Notes: a model not told the origin generated them from the letters alone. A stretch of DNA of 64,000 nt from Prorocentrum cordatum (GCA_963575745.1 CAUYUJ010017826.1:569052-633051); one strand, 5' to 3'. Shown: positions 1 through 11,071, counted from the stretch's first letter. Made by a program: numbers and translations.

Positions 1-800
1 GCGATCCTGGGGGCCTCTTGGGCCATCGTAGACGCTGTGAAGATCAAACAAATAGAGATGCTACACATCCACGTTTCCCCAAAAAGGCCATGGGACGATT
101 GTTGCCTCTTGGGCGTCCTTTGGGAAGCCTCGTTGAGCGTAGTGTAGGCCTCCTTGGGCGTCTTGAAAGCATCCTGGGCCCTGTATGAGCGATCTCGGGC
201 CGTATTGGGGCCCTCTTGGGCCTCCCTCAGGCCGTCGTGGCCGAGGCTTAGGCGCTCTTGGAACTGCCTTGGGCCGACTTGGGGGCGCCTCTTGGGCCGC
301 CTTGGGGCCCTCTTGGGCGGTTGTGGTGGCCTTTTGGGAACCTATTGGGCCGTCTTTGGGCGGTTTGGGGGGCCTTCTGGGCCGTCGTCAATGCCGTGAA
401 ATCTGAAAAGCCGTGTATATTAAAATGTATGTTTTCCTATAAGGAATCAATGTGGTTTGCATCCTGGGGCCTCTTGGAGGGCCTCTTGGGAGCCTCTTGG
501 GGCCTCTTGGGCCGTTTTGGGAACCTCTCGGGCCGTGTTGGGGGCCTCTTGGGAGCCTCTCGGGCCGTCCTGGGGCGGTTTTGGGGGCCTCTTGGGCCGT
601 CGTCGACGCCGTTGAGGCCGAAAAGTCGCGCATGCTGAAAATGCTGAAAATGCCTCTTGGGGCCCTCTTGGGACGCCCCTTGGGCGCCTCTTGGGGCGTC
701 TTGGAGGCCTCTTGGTCCGTCTTGGGCTCTCTTGGAGCGCTCTTGGGCCGTCTTGGAGTTATCTTGGGCCTTTTTGGGCGCCTCTGATGGTCCAAGAAGC
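1..800 (-). repeat. degenerate CCAAGAGGCC-type minisatellite, left block
   Basis: Imperfect 9-12-nt words of the form GGGCCTCTTGG repeat almost without interruption; on the minus strand they read CCAAGAGGCCC. Several frames stay open only because the words lack stops, giving Trp/Gly/Leu-rich or Pro/Arg/Lys-rich hypothetical peptides. An AT-richer interruption lies near 400-450. I see no gene. Confidence 0.8.
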
Positions 801-1440
801 GCCCAAGAGGCCTCCAAGACGTCCCGAGCGGCCATTCGACCCATCCCTCCGCCCCTCCCCCCTTCCCCTGCACCCCTCCCTAGAGGGCTTCGCCCAAACA
901 CAACGTCATCACTCGTACCTCGCTCTGTCCGTTACCTGGGCCCGCCCATGCCAACCCCCTCACACTCCGCCTGAATTTTCCCCCCCGGCTAACGAATCGC
1001 GACTTTACGCGCGCTTTCCGTCATCCACCGCCCTCTGTGGCTGCCACAGGGGTGCCTGGCGTGCTGGACGTCTGGGTGGGTTTGTGTTGTTTTCGACTCC
1101 CACTGGAGCTTCGGCTCAGGGCCCCGTAGACCAGGACACGCTTGACCAAGACATCCAACAACCCTCGAAACCAACTTTTCCAAACGGCGACACGAAACCC
1201 AAACTGCACTGCAACATGTCCATAATTCGCCGGCCCAACGGGCCAGAGGCGTGCTAAGATCTCCGGTAACTTGTTAACAATATTTCTAGTTCGCGCGCGC
1301 GGAGCGGCCCCTGGGGGCCCCCGGACGAAAAGTACCCCGGCAAGGTCCCGAGAGAAGCCCGGGAGAAGCCACCAGACCACTCCAGGGGAGGGTATTTTTC
1401 GACACCCCTCACGAGGATCGTGGCCTCCGAGGGGGGAGCC
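801..1440. other. mixed unique DNA between minisatellite blocks
   Basis: Holds a pyrimidine-rich stretch (840-900), a 20-nt word at 1047-1066 (CAGGGGTGCCTGGCGTGCTG) that recurs exactly at 7824-7843, and the left arm (1122-1152) of an inverted repeat whose partner is 1741-1773. No reading frame looks like a protein. Confidence 0.5.
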
Positions 1441-2480
1441 GCAATCGACTACCCCCAAGAGCCCCCCAAGAGGCCCTGGGGGCCTCCAAAACGCCGCCAA
1501 GGAGCCCCAAGAGACTCCCAAGAGGTCCCCAAGAGGCCCCCAAGAGGCCCTAAAGAGGGCTCCAGGGCCAGCGGCATGAGCGAAGCGATTAAATATACCA
1601 GGACACAAGCCCTCAACGCATGCACAACAACCCCTAGACCCAGACAAAGACCCGAATCCTGCAGCACAGCAGAACAAAACGACACTGGACGATCAAATCT
1701 GACTTTGCAGGAACTGGTGTCGTTTCCCTGACTTGCCAATGTCCTGGTTAGTCTGTGTCCTGGTCTGCGGGGGCCTGAACAGCCCAAGCCTCCGGCCAAC
1801 CCGAAGGCCGCGCAAAACGTTCGAGAAATCCAATTCCGTTGGCTCAATTGCCTCCAAGACGGCCCAAATGGCCCCCAAGATACCTCCAAGAGAGTCCAAG
1901 ACAGTCCCGAGATGGCCTCAAAGACGGTCGCCATAAACCGCCAAGATGCCTCCAAGATGCGTCCAAGACCGCCAAGATGGCCCAAGATGGCCCAAGACGC
2001 GCCCAAGAGGCCCATAAGACGGCCCAAGAAGCCTCCAGGGGGTCAGATTGCACCAAGATCGCCGAGGAGGCTTCCAATATGGCCCCAGGACTGCCCATAG
2101 GCTTCCAAGACGACCCCCAAATGGCCCCAAGACGGCCCAGGAGGCCCCAAAGATGCACAAGAAGGCCTTCTGGACGACCCTGGAGCGCCCTAAGAGGTTC
2201 CCAAGACGGCCCAAGAGGCCTCCAAGACGCCACGATGGCATTCAAGACGACCCTGAAGCGCACCAACAGGGCCCCACGACGGCCTAGAGAGGCCCCCAAG
2301 ACGGCTCCCGACGGGCCAGGAACGCCGTAAGAGCGCCTAGGATCCACACAAGAAGCCCCCAAAGGCCCCCAAGAGGCCCAAGGAGGCTCCTTAGAAGCGA
2401 GGCTCCCAAGAAGCCTCTCAGAAGCACTCAGGATGCCCTCAGGAGGCCCCAAGAATGACCCAAGGAGCTCAAAAGAGGTC
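1441..2480 (+). repeat. degenerate CCAAGAGGCC-type minisatellite, inverted orientation
   Basis: Same word family as 1-800 but on the opposite strand, in two patches (about 1441-1565 and 1840-2480) separated by unique DNA. Words such as CCAAGACGGCCCAAGAGGC recur with frequent substitutions. The block ends just before the hairpin block at 2541. Confidence 0.75.
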
Positions 2481-2540
2481 TCCTCATCCTTGTCGTTTTC
2501 CTCCTTTTTCCTCCCTCGCCTCATCCTCCTCTTCCTGCCC

Positions 2541-2640
2541 CACGTGTTCCCAGAAGGGCATCCACAACGGCTGGGGAGCACATGGTCCAATAGCGTGGCA
2601 AAACTTCGCCCAAACGTTTGGCTACCCTAACAAAAAGGGG
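2541..2640 (+). repeat. hairpin-bearing terminal block, copy 1
   Basis: This 100-nt block is shared with 9230-9336 at the end of the other minisatellite. Shared words include ACGTGTTCCC, ACACATGGTCC or its variant, and ATAGCGTGGCAA. In this copy the stem has decayed (GTGTTCCC against GGGGAGCAC); in the other copy it is perfect. Confidence 0.65.
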
Positions 2641-3494
2641 GGCCTGACGAGGCCAGCTGGGACTACTCAGGAGGCCTATTGAGGCCAGCCGGGACCACCT
2701 GGGGGGCTGTCTGCGCGCAGCCCGAAGCCTTACCATACGAACGATCCGAAATCCTGCTGTAAGTCAGCAGGACCACATTTATCAAATTCCCAGACGTCTG
2801 TCGACCTTTGTGAGCCCCCTGGAACCATCTTTCCCTTGGCCTAGATCAGAATCCTGATGGCCGCTCGCCTATCCTGTAAATGAGCTCTTCCACAGCTTTC
2901 GCGGCCTCCTCTAAGGCGAGCGCCTCGGCTGCAAAGGAAGAAATTGGGTCACCGATAAGCGTCCCTGCAATGATGAAGAGAGTGACTGATAAACGTCCTG
3001 GAACCCAAACGAAGAAGAAACTGATAACTGATGGAGTCACTGATAACTGTAAAGGAAGACATTGGGTCACTGATGTAAAGGAAGAAATTGGGTCACCGAT
3101 AAACGTCCTGGAACCATCGGGGGGTGAGAAACTTCCGCAGGGAGCCCACGGGCAGGCCGGCTGCTTATCTCATCTGCCCACTGCCCACTGCCTTATCGTG
3201 GCTACCAGCCCCCCAATGGACATCGAAGCGACGACTCTTCGCCATGCGGGTCGAACGACAATCGTCCGCGACCAGGCTGTGCCGCGCCTGACGTGTGTCG
3301 GGCCCTCTTGTTCTTGACCTTGCCTCCTGCGGGGCAGCAGAAGCCCTCCCACATGCGCGTCGACGCACCGTGCGCCACCGGCTGCTCCACGCTCCCACGC
3401 TGCAGGCCACCCTGCAAAAACCGGAGAAGCCCAAGGCGAGGCTCATGGGCAGCGGGTGCTCTGGATCCCTTCTCCTCTGCGGCGCCATGGCGGA
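2641..3494. other. unique region with a short imperfect tandem repeat
   Basis: Between 2931 and 3115 the words GTAAAGGAAGAAATTGGGTC and ACCGATAAACGTCCTGGAAC recur two to three times with changes. Apart from a weak exon candidate on the minus strand (2928-2874) I see no gene. Confidence 0.4.
2874..2928 (-). CDS. possible short exon, Ala/Glu-rich
   Basis: A 55-nt stretch on the minus strand lies between a CTTTGCAG acceptor-like sequence and an ACAG|GA donor-like junction. It would encode AEALALEEAAKAVEELIY, a helical-looking peptide. Similar Ala/Glu helices occur near 21.0 and 27.9 kb. No partner exon could be joined to it, so this is only a candidate. Confidence 0.2.
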
Positions 3495-3662
3495 TACACC
3501 CTGCGAAATGCTTAAGAAATCATGGGTTAAGAAATTCATAGTCTCAGAAATTGACTAAAACCCAAAACTTCTATCAAAATCTTGGGATTTACATTCAAAA
3601 GTTAAGAATAATCGAGACTCTGGCCGAAACTTTAGGTTTTCTTAAGCATCGCCTAAGGTGTA
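3495..3662 (+). mobile_element. MITE-like element, family Y, copy 1
   Basis: A 168-bp AT-rich element with terminal inverted repeats: left TACACCCTGCGAAATGCTTA, right (reverse complement) TACACCTTAGGCGATGCTTA, both followed by AGAAA. A second copy at 27127-27286 matches over nearly its whole length. The terminal TA on each side could be a TA target duplication, as in Tc1/mariner-like or related elements; that is inference. No coding capacity. Confidence 0.8.
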
Positions 3663-3906
3663 CAGCCATCGGGCTACCATAGGGAACGCCGAAGAAGGAG
3701 CGAAGGGGCTTTTTCCGGCCACGGCGAGCCTCGGCCACGAAGGGGCTCCCAGACTTGGACCTGGGAGACGGCCCGAAAGCCAGCGCGCCTCCTGAATTCA
3801 GAGCTGTCCTCATTCCAGCGTCCAGACGGCGCGCGCGTAGGCGCAATGGGACACGGGCGTCGGCGAGGCCCCCTCCGCGGAGCGAAAGCGGCTGCGGAGG
3901 TGGGTC

Positions 3907-4008
3907 CTTCTTCTCCTCTTCTCTTTTTCTCTTCTCCTTCTCCTTGTCCTTTTGCCTCCGCTGCTCGCTGGAATCCTCGCTGCCGTCGCGTCTCTTCTTC
4001 CCCTTCTC
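3907..4008 (-). CDS. lysine/glutamate-rich protein, exon C
   Basis: Third recognised exon of the lysine-rich gene, 34 codons. It follows a CACACAG acceptor and ends AAGAAG|GA, a GA donor. It encodes EKGKKRRDGSEDSSEQ followed by a run of K, E and R. Start and end are both in phase 0 and match the two upstream exons. The frame stays open past the donor as far as the family Y element, so the exon could instead read through; the composition changes sharply to Pro/Arg/Leu after the proposed donor, which favours splicing. Confidence 0.5.
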
Positions 4009-4879
4009 CTGTGTGGAATTCGTCGCGGGTGGGGCATGTTAACATTGGAGATGCGGGACAGCAAGCGGCAGTGCACCAGTGGCCGCCAATATCAAAGCGA
4101 CCTTCAGAGCACAATAAAGGGATGAGAGCTGGAGAGTTTCGCCAGGGGCCACGGCCGAGGGATAACACTCGTCATGGTCCTCGCCCCGTCCACCTCCTCC
4201 ACCTTCTACTCCCCCTCAAACTCTTCCTGCCCCTCATCCTCCTCCTCGCATCTGCCTGCTCTGTTCGGAACGTTGAATGTGGGAGCCCGCGGAGGCAGAA
4301 CATGGCAAAACACCTTCTCAGACCCAGAGCTCGTCCCCCCCTTCCTGCTCGCTAGAACCAGTGCATGGCCAACCCAGACCCCCAGCCGGCTCAAAGTCCC
4401 AGGCCTAAATCTGAGGAGCGGCCCGGAGACCAAACCCCTCCCGAGCCGTAGGTGGTCCTTCATCCAACGCTTGGCCGTGAGATCTCTGGCCCTGCGGGCA
4501 TCCCGTCTGTCTGTCTGCAGCACCGCGCGCTCCTGCGACCACGGCTCGATCGCAGAAAGGCCCGACCACACCTTCCAGCGGCACGGCGGTACAGCTGGAG
4601 GGCTGTGTTTTTGCTGGTCTTTCGCAAAGGAGGATGAGGCGCATCCTCCTCTGAATTACGCTGAAGCTGTTCCGAAAGGGAGGGGGTGGAGGAAGAAGAG
4701 GACGAGAAACTCTGACACATTCAGTTCGACATAGAGGACGGCGGAAATATGAAAGGAAGAAGGGGAGAAAAAGAAGATCGGCACGCCTCGGACAACAATG
4801 TCTATCCTCACGCCCGTACCGTGCCTTTACAAAACATTCAACCACGCATGCGTGTACAACAATGCATGCGCATGGTCGC

Positions 4880-5173
4880 CTTCTCGTTGGCTTTTTCCCT
4901 CTCGGCTGCCTTCTTGTCTCTAGATGGATCCTTTTCCTTCGACTGTTCTTTATCCCTGCTCTTCTTTTTCTTGTCGTCGCTGCTGTCAGCTTTCCTTTTC
5001 TTCCGGGCTTTCTCGTCGCTGCCGTCCTCTTTTCTGCGCTTGCGATGCTTTTCGTCACTGCTCTCCTCTTTTCTGCGTTTCCGCTTGTGGTCGTCGCTGC
5101 TGACGTTGCTGCTAGCACCCTTACTTCTCTTCTTTCCTTTATCGTTGTCTTTCACTTTCTCACGCTCTTTCCC
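4880..5173 (-). CDS. lysine/glutamate/serine-rich nuclear-type protein, exon B
   Basis: 98 codons bounded by a CCCCCAG|GGG acceptor and an AAG|GC donor. The exon encodes repeated blocks of the type KRRKEESSDEKHRKRRKEDG and ends with EREKANEK. The spacing of SSD/GSD motifs between basic runs resembles charged low-complexity tails of splicing and chromatin proteins, and basic nuclear-localisation-like clusters are abundant; no folded domain is visible, so the function is unknown. It joins in phase 0 to exon A (intron 5174-5701, GT-AG) and exon C (intron 4009-4879, GC-AG). Confidence 0.6.
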
Positions 5174-5701
5174 CTGGGGGCGCGTGGTAGATCGTCATAC
5201 CGAAGATCCCACACGATATCATAATGCCACAACTATTACTGACAGCTGGTGCAATACCGCGCAACTCTCCACACTGCCTCATAATGAAAAGCGGATCATT
5301 CCTACCCGTACTAATCATCATGTATACGTAAAAGAGAGCTGGCGTAGCCTTACCTGCGCCCGGCAAACAAATGTATGTAAAGAGGTCGGCCCTGACGCAA
5401 TAGCCTACCTACCCGGGGACTGCCACGCACGTTCGATGCCGTCTCGCTTCGAATTCAAAGGGAGAGTACGTCGTTCAGAACGCCTGAGCCGTAGACGAGA
5501 AATTGGGCATGCTCGTGTCGCGCAGCCACGCATGCACCCCTGAAGAGCCGCGAGCAACGTATTTCACCTACGCATTCCGCGAACATACGAGAAACAAAGG
5601 AAGGCGTCGCACAACCCTGACAACCAAATAGCAATACGACAATCAGCATGGCAACACTACGGGACATCAAGCAAGATTGGAGGCAGAGCACACTCCGCCA
5701 C

Positions 5702-5992
5702 CTTCTTTTTCTTTTCGTCGCTCTTGTCCTGCGACGAGGACTTATTTTTCGCCTTGGCCTTTGTGTTGTCCTTCTCCTTATCTTTCTCCTTGTGCTTCTC
5801 TTTTTCCTTGTCCTTTTCCTTCCCCTTCTCCTTATCCTTCGCCTTTTCTTTCTCCTTCTCCTTCTCCTTCGCCGTCTCCTTCTCCTTGTCCTTCGCCTTC
5901 TCCTTCCCTTTGTCCTTCGAATGTTCTTTGTCCTTTTCCTTCGCCTTCTCCTTACCGTTCTCCTTCGCCTTCTCACGTTCTTTCTCTTCTCC
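5702..5992 (-). CDS. lysine/glutamate-rich protein, exon A
   Basis: 97 codons after an acceptor CTTCAAG|GGA, ending AAGAAG|GTGGCG. The exon is almost entirely K, E, D and A in a loose KEKDKEK hexad pattern (the plus strand reads as TCCTT repeats), ending [13 protein letters not shown]. Such a sequence would form a long charged helix. No start codon is identified; the true 5' part of the gene must lie above 5992 and was not found. The gene reads 5992 to 3907 on the minus strand; exons A to C make about 229 codons, all with phase-0 borders. Confidence 0.6.
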
Positions 5993-6509
5993 CTTGAAGT
6001 GCGCACAGGGAAAGGAAGGAGAGAGGGAGCAGCTAGGAAGGGGTCGCGGATCGAGGGCCGATTTGCCGGAAAAGCTCTGCACCTGCTGGGGTCCAGTGGC
6101 TCCAGGGGCCTCCAGAGACCTCCGAAGACCTCAGGAGACCTCTGGGAGGAGGGGAGAAGCGGAAAAGGAATTTCTGGCATAAGCAAAAGGAGGAGTATGA
6201 GGATGGATAGGAGCGGGTAGAAAACGATGCGGAAGGGGCAGCGATGGCGCGGGCGAGGATGGAAAGGTTGGCGTGGAGGGGGATTGGGAGAAGACGGCAA
6301 TGAGACAAAACCGCTGCATCAAGTGAGCCCGTCCCACTACGGGTAAACGTAGAGAAACCACCGTGGGGTTTTGCGATTGCCTCGAGCACCCACCCTCTCT
6401 GCGCACAGAAGTCGGACTCCCACCTCGCCATGCCTGCGCGTTTCGAGGGGAACGAGACCAGGCAATGAAGGCAACGTGATACCGGAAGATGCAAGAAGGG
6501 GGAGGCGGG

Positions 6510-7030
6510 GCAAAATATAGAGAGAGGGAGATAGAGAGGAACAGGAGAGAGAGAGGGGGGAAACTGGTAGGCAAGAGAGAGAGAGAGAGAGGGAGAGAGA
6601 GGAAGCTAAAGTGAGAAAGGGGAGAATAAACAGAAATGGAGAGAGAGAGAGAGATGGATCGAGGATGGTTCAGAAAAGTTGGGTAACACAGAAGCGGAGG
6701 CGAGATGGAAGCATTGGGAGAGGATAGGCAACCGAGAGGTGGATCGGAACATGTATCAATTTGTGCGGCATGTGTGAGAACGTTGGTGTCTGCATACATG
6801 CCTATACATATATATATATAGGGCTATTCATGTATATGCCGGGAGAGAAAGTGAACGAGAGAGAGAGAGGGAGAGAAAGAGAGGCAGAAAGAGAGGCAGA
6901 AAGAGAGAGAGAGAGAGATAACTGGAAAGAGAGAGAGAGAGAGAGAGATAACGAGAACGACAAAGCGCACACGATAGAGGGAGAGAGAGAGAGAGAGAAC
7001 ATGAAAGAGAGCAAGAACGAGAGATCCGCC
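6510..7030. repeat. GA-rich microsatellite
   Basis: Long (GA)n and GAGAGGGA-type runs with a short TATATATA tract at 6806-6818. Peptides of alternating Arg/Glu or Ser/Leu that can be read through it are artefacts of the repeat. Confidence 0.9.
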
Positions 7031-7149
7031 ACCGTGCCTGCTGCACTGCGGGGTAGAAGAATGCCAGCTGGCAGGGCTGCTGTAATCTTCGAAGGGACCT
7101 CCCCACCCCCGCGGTCACGTTTGCCTGATTGAATCGCCCCTATTACAGG

Positions 7150-9229
7150 GGGTCCCTGGGCGGCCATGGTGCCTCCCCGTGGCTCTCCAAGGCTTCCACG
7201 ATGGCCAAGGAGGTCCCACGACGCTCCAAGAGGGCCCCGAGTCGCCAAACGATCGCTCGAAGATGCCCACGGTGGCCTCAAGGATAGCCCAAGAGGTCTC
7301 CAAGAAGCCCCAAGAGGCCTCCGAGAGGCCTCCAAAAAAGAGCCCCAAGAGGCAACATCATTGATTTCCCAGAGGTGTTTGAAAGATCTCGGCGTTCCCG
7401 CTTATTCGACTTTCCGACGCTCCACGACGGCTCAAGAGGACCACCCCCAAAATGGCTGAAGAGGCCTCCAAGAGAGTCTCAAGACGGCCTAAGAGCGCCC
7501 CAAGACGGCCCAAGAGGCGCCCAAGACGGCTCAAGAAGGCCCCCAAACGGCCCGAAAGGAGCCCAAGAGAGGGAACACGAACCGAACAACTTAGCCTTCC
7601 GCCCAGAGAGGCCCCCAGGAGGCCCCAAGAAGCCCCCACAGACCGCAAGAGGCCCCAACAAGCCCCCAAGAGGCCCAAAAGAAGCCCCACCTCCAAGAGG
7701 CCCCCGAGAGGTCCCCCACGAGATCCCAACGAGCATCTAAAAGGCTTGATACCAATAACCCCGGCACCGTGGCGGGTCTTGCCGTAGGCAACTGTATATC
7801 CGCCGCCCCCTGTCTATTCATCGCAGGGGTGCCTGGCGTGCTGAATCCTCTCGGTTTTAATTGTGGTTCTCTTTCCAAAAAGATCTCCCCCTGGGGCTCC
7901 GGCGCGTCCCGCCGGCCACCCGGAAAGGAGCACAATTCCCAAATGTTTCGCTCAAAATTGCCCAATATGGCATCCAAGATGGCCACGTTGGCCCAAGATG
8001 GCCTCCAAGATGGTCCAAGACGGCCTCCAAGTCCGCCCAAGATGGTCCAAGACGGCCTCCCAGACGGCCCAAGAGAGTCCAAGACGGCCCAAGACGGCCC
8101 AAGGGGCTCCCCAGAGGCCTCCAAGACGGCCCAAGAGGCCTCCAAGAAGTCCTCCAGGAGGGCCCGAAGAGGCCAACATCATTGATTTTCTTTAGGTTTA
8201 TAAAGATTTGGGCATTCGCATCTTCTCGGCTTTCCGACGACCCAAGACGGCCCAAGAGGCCCCCAAGATCGCCCCCACAGCGCCCAAGAGGCCTCCAAGA
8301 TGGCCTCAGGACTGCCCAAGAGGCCCCCAAGACGGGCCCAGGAGGGCACAAAGACGACCCAAGAGGCCTCCAAGACGCCCAAGATGACCTCTAAGACGGC
8401 CCTGGAGCACCCCAAGAGGACCCCAAGTCGGCCCAGAAAGGCCACCCAAACGGCTTCCGACGGCGTCAGACGGGCCAGGAGCCCACCAAGATGGCCGAAG
8501 TTGGCTCGAAGCTGGCCCATGACTGCCCAACAGGCCTCCAAGAGGACCTCCAGGAAGGCCAGAAAATACAAAAAACACTGATTTCCCAAAAGTTTTCGAA
8601 GGATGTTGACATTTGCTTCGTTTCGGCCTTCCGACGGCCCGATACGGCCCAAGTGCCCCCAAAGATCGCCCAAAGATCGCCCAAGAGGCCTCCAAGATGG
8701 CCCCGAGACGGCCGACGAGGCCCCCAAGACGGCCCCCAAAGGCCCGCAAGACAGTCAAGGAAGTTTTTCAGACGCCCAAGATGGCCTCCAAGACGGCCCT
8801 GGAGCATTCCAAGAGGGCCCCAAATCGGCTCAGAGAGGCCCCCCAAACGGCTTCCGACTGCGTCGGACGGGCCAGGGGCCCACCAAGACGGCCGAAGATG
8901 GCACTAAGATGGCCCAAGACGGCCCAAGAGGCCTCCAAGACTCCAGGAAGGCCCGAAAAGGCCAAAATCATTGATTACCCAAAACTTTTACAAGGACTGT
9001 GGCATTTGCTTTTTGTTCGGCCTTCCGACGGCCCGAGACGGCCAAAGTGCTCCCAAAGATCGCCCAAGAGGCCCAAGACGGCCCCAAGAGGCCCCGAGAC
9101 GGCCGAAGAGGCCTCCAAGACGCTCAAGATGGCCTCCAAGACGGCCCAAGAGCCCTCCAAGACGTCCTCCAAGAAGGCCCGAAAGGGTCAAAATGGCCTC
9201 CAGGCGGCCAAGATGACCTTCAAGATGCC
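7150..9229 (+). repeat. CCAAGAGGCC minisatellite with ~400-bp higher-order repeat
   Basis: The same degenerate words as in 1-2480, interrupted periodically by an AT-richer segment beginning near 7351, 8171, 8571 and 8961. Each starts with a word like CAACATCATTGATTTCCC and leads into CGGCCTTCCGACGGCCC. Spacing is about 400 and 390 bp (and about twice that for the first interval), so a larger unit containing the small words was itself amplified. Open frames in all directions come from the words. The 20-nt word at 7824-7843 is shared with 1047-1066. Confidence 0.8.
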
Positions 9230-9336
9230 CACGTGTTCCCCGAAGGCTTTCCAAACCGATTCGGGGAACACATGGTCCGATAGCGTGGCAAGTCTGGCCT
9301 CAACGTTCGGCCGCATAGGCGCTTCCAAAAAGGCAG
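9230..9336 (+). repeat. hairpin-bearing terminal block, copy 2
   Basis: Contains a perfect 12-bp inverted repeat: GTGTTCCCCGAA at 9233-9244 and TTCGGGGAACAC at 9260-9271, with a 15-nt loop. Downstream words are shared with 2541-2640. Both copies sit at the same end of a CCAAGAGGCC minisatellite, so they probably mark the end of one repeat family. Confidence 0.7.
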
Positions 9337-9479
9337 GGGGCGGCGGTGATTCGCCGTAGGCGTCTTCGATAGGGACTGCGATACATGAAGGTACGTACGA
9401 CCCTGTGCATTCGAGCGTGTGATCGCAACCATGTGCATCCGGTGACCTGCAACGACATTTATATATACATATGATAAGC

Positions 9480-9974
9480 ATGTTTGTATATATGTATGAA
9501 TGAACGTATGTATGCATGTATGATTGTATGTATGTGTACACACATGTACTTATGTATTGGTGTGTACATACGTACAGACATACACACAGACATACACACA
9601 TACATACATGCATGAATGCATACATACCTACCTACCTGCCTACCGACCTACCTACCTACCTACCTACCTACCTACATGCATGCATGCATGCATGCATACA
9701 TACATACATACATACATACATACATACACACATGCATGCATGCATGCATGCATGCATGCATGCATGCATACATACATACATACATACAGACACACACATA
9801 CATACATACATACATACATACATACATACATACATACATACATACATACATACATACATACATACATACATACATACATACATACATACATACATACATA
9901 CATACATACATACATACATACATACATACATACATACATACATACATACATACATACATACATACATACATACA

Positions 9975-10006
<32 letters not shown>

Positions 10007-10070
10007 CATACATACATGCATACATACATACATACACATACATACATATACATACTACATACATACATAC
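9480..10070. repeat. CATA microsatellite, left part
   Basis: Starts with variable ATGT/CATGCATG/CTAC words and becomes nearly pure (CATA)n from about 9790. Peptides of the IHTYIHTY type on one strand and MYVCMYVC on the other are repeat artefacts. The array resumes at 11072 after the X element. Confidence 0.95.
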
Positions 10071-11071
10071 GAGAGAGCGTGATCCACCGCCGCTTTACTG
10101 TGGAAAATTGCCAACCTTTTCCTCCGGAACCCGGGGTCGCTCCCCCCCCCCCCCCCCCTCCCGAAAACCCCCCCCCGGCTCGACCCCCCCCCCCCCTCGA
10201 AAACCCGAGGGAGGTCACTACCGGTTCGACCCCCCCCTCCCCACACGCACCGCCAGCAAACGACTCCCGGTCCCTACCACCGTCCGCATCACATCCCCCA
10301 CTGTTGTTCCCAGCACCACTGTCCTCACCACCACTGTCCCCACTGGTTCCACCACCGTCCCTACTGTCCCCACCAGTGCCCCCACCACTGTCGCACTGTC
10401 CCCACTGTCCCCACCACTGTTCCCACCACGGTTCCACTCTCCCCACTGTCTCCACGGCCCCAACCACTGCCCGACTATCCCCACTGTCCCCACTGTCCCA
10501 CTGACTCCTCCGCTGTCCCACTGAGCTGTCCCACTGTTCCCACCACTGTCCCCACTGTCCCCACCACTGTCCCCACTGTACCTCTGTCCCATTGTCCCAC
10601 CGCCGTCCTCGCCACCGCCTTCACCACTATCCCCACCACCATTGTACACTCCACTGTCCCACTGTTTCCACCTCATTCCCACTGTCCCCACACCACTGTC
10701 CCCACCACCACCGTCCCCACCACTGTCCACTCTCCCCCCTGTTCCCACCATTGTCCCCACCACTGCCCCCACCACTACCGTCCCCACCACTGTCCCACTG
10801 TCCCACTGTCCCCACCACTGTCCCGCTGTCCCCTCACCACTGTCCCCACCAACACCGTCCCCACCACTGTCCGCACCCCCACCCACTCGGTTTTCGAGGG
10901 GGGGGCGGTTCGAACCGGTAGTGACCCCCCCCCTTTTCATGATGAACTGGGGGGGGGGGGGAGGGGTTTGAACCGGTAGTGACCCCCTTCGGTTTTCCGG
11001 AGGGGGGGGGTGTTCGAACCGGTAGTGACCCCCCGCGGTTTTCCGCCAGCAGCGGTAGAACACGCTCTTTC
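10071..11071 (+). mobile_element. inverted-repeat element X, copy 1, with minisatellite core
   Basis: 1001 bp. The 11-nt ends are GAGAGAGCGTG (left) and GAAAGAGCGTG (right, reverse complement), followed by a less exact inverted repeat with ACCGCYGC and GGAAAA. Sub-terminal TCACTACCGGTTCGA words point inward from the left (near 10216) and are inverted on the right (near 10908, 10968 and 11015). The core is an imperfect CCCCACTGTCCC minisatellite. ATACATAC flanks both ends as an apparent 8-bp duplication, but it lies in a CATA array, so that alone proves little. No transposase: a non-autonomous DNA element. Confidence 0.75.

Noticed and set aside
9516-10524. Long Ile-His-Thr-Tyr / Met-Tyr-Val-Cys frames
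   Set aside because: Read-through of the CATA microsatellite and the minisatellite core of element X.
10905-10925. GGTTCGAACC in element X as a polymerase III B-box
   Set aside because: It is part of a palindromic sub-terminal word present in both orientations; no A-box was found, so an internal promoter is not supported.
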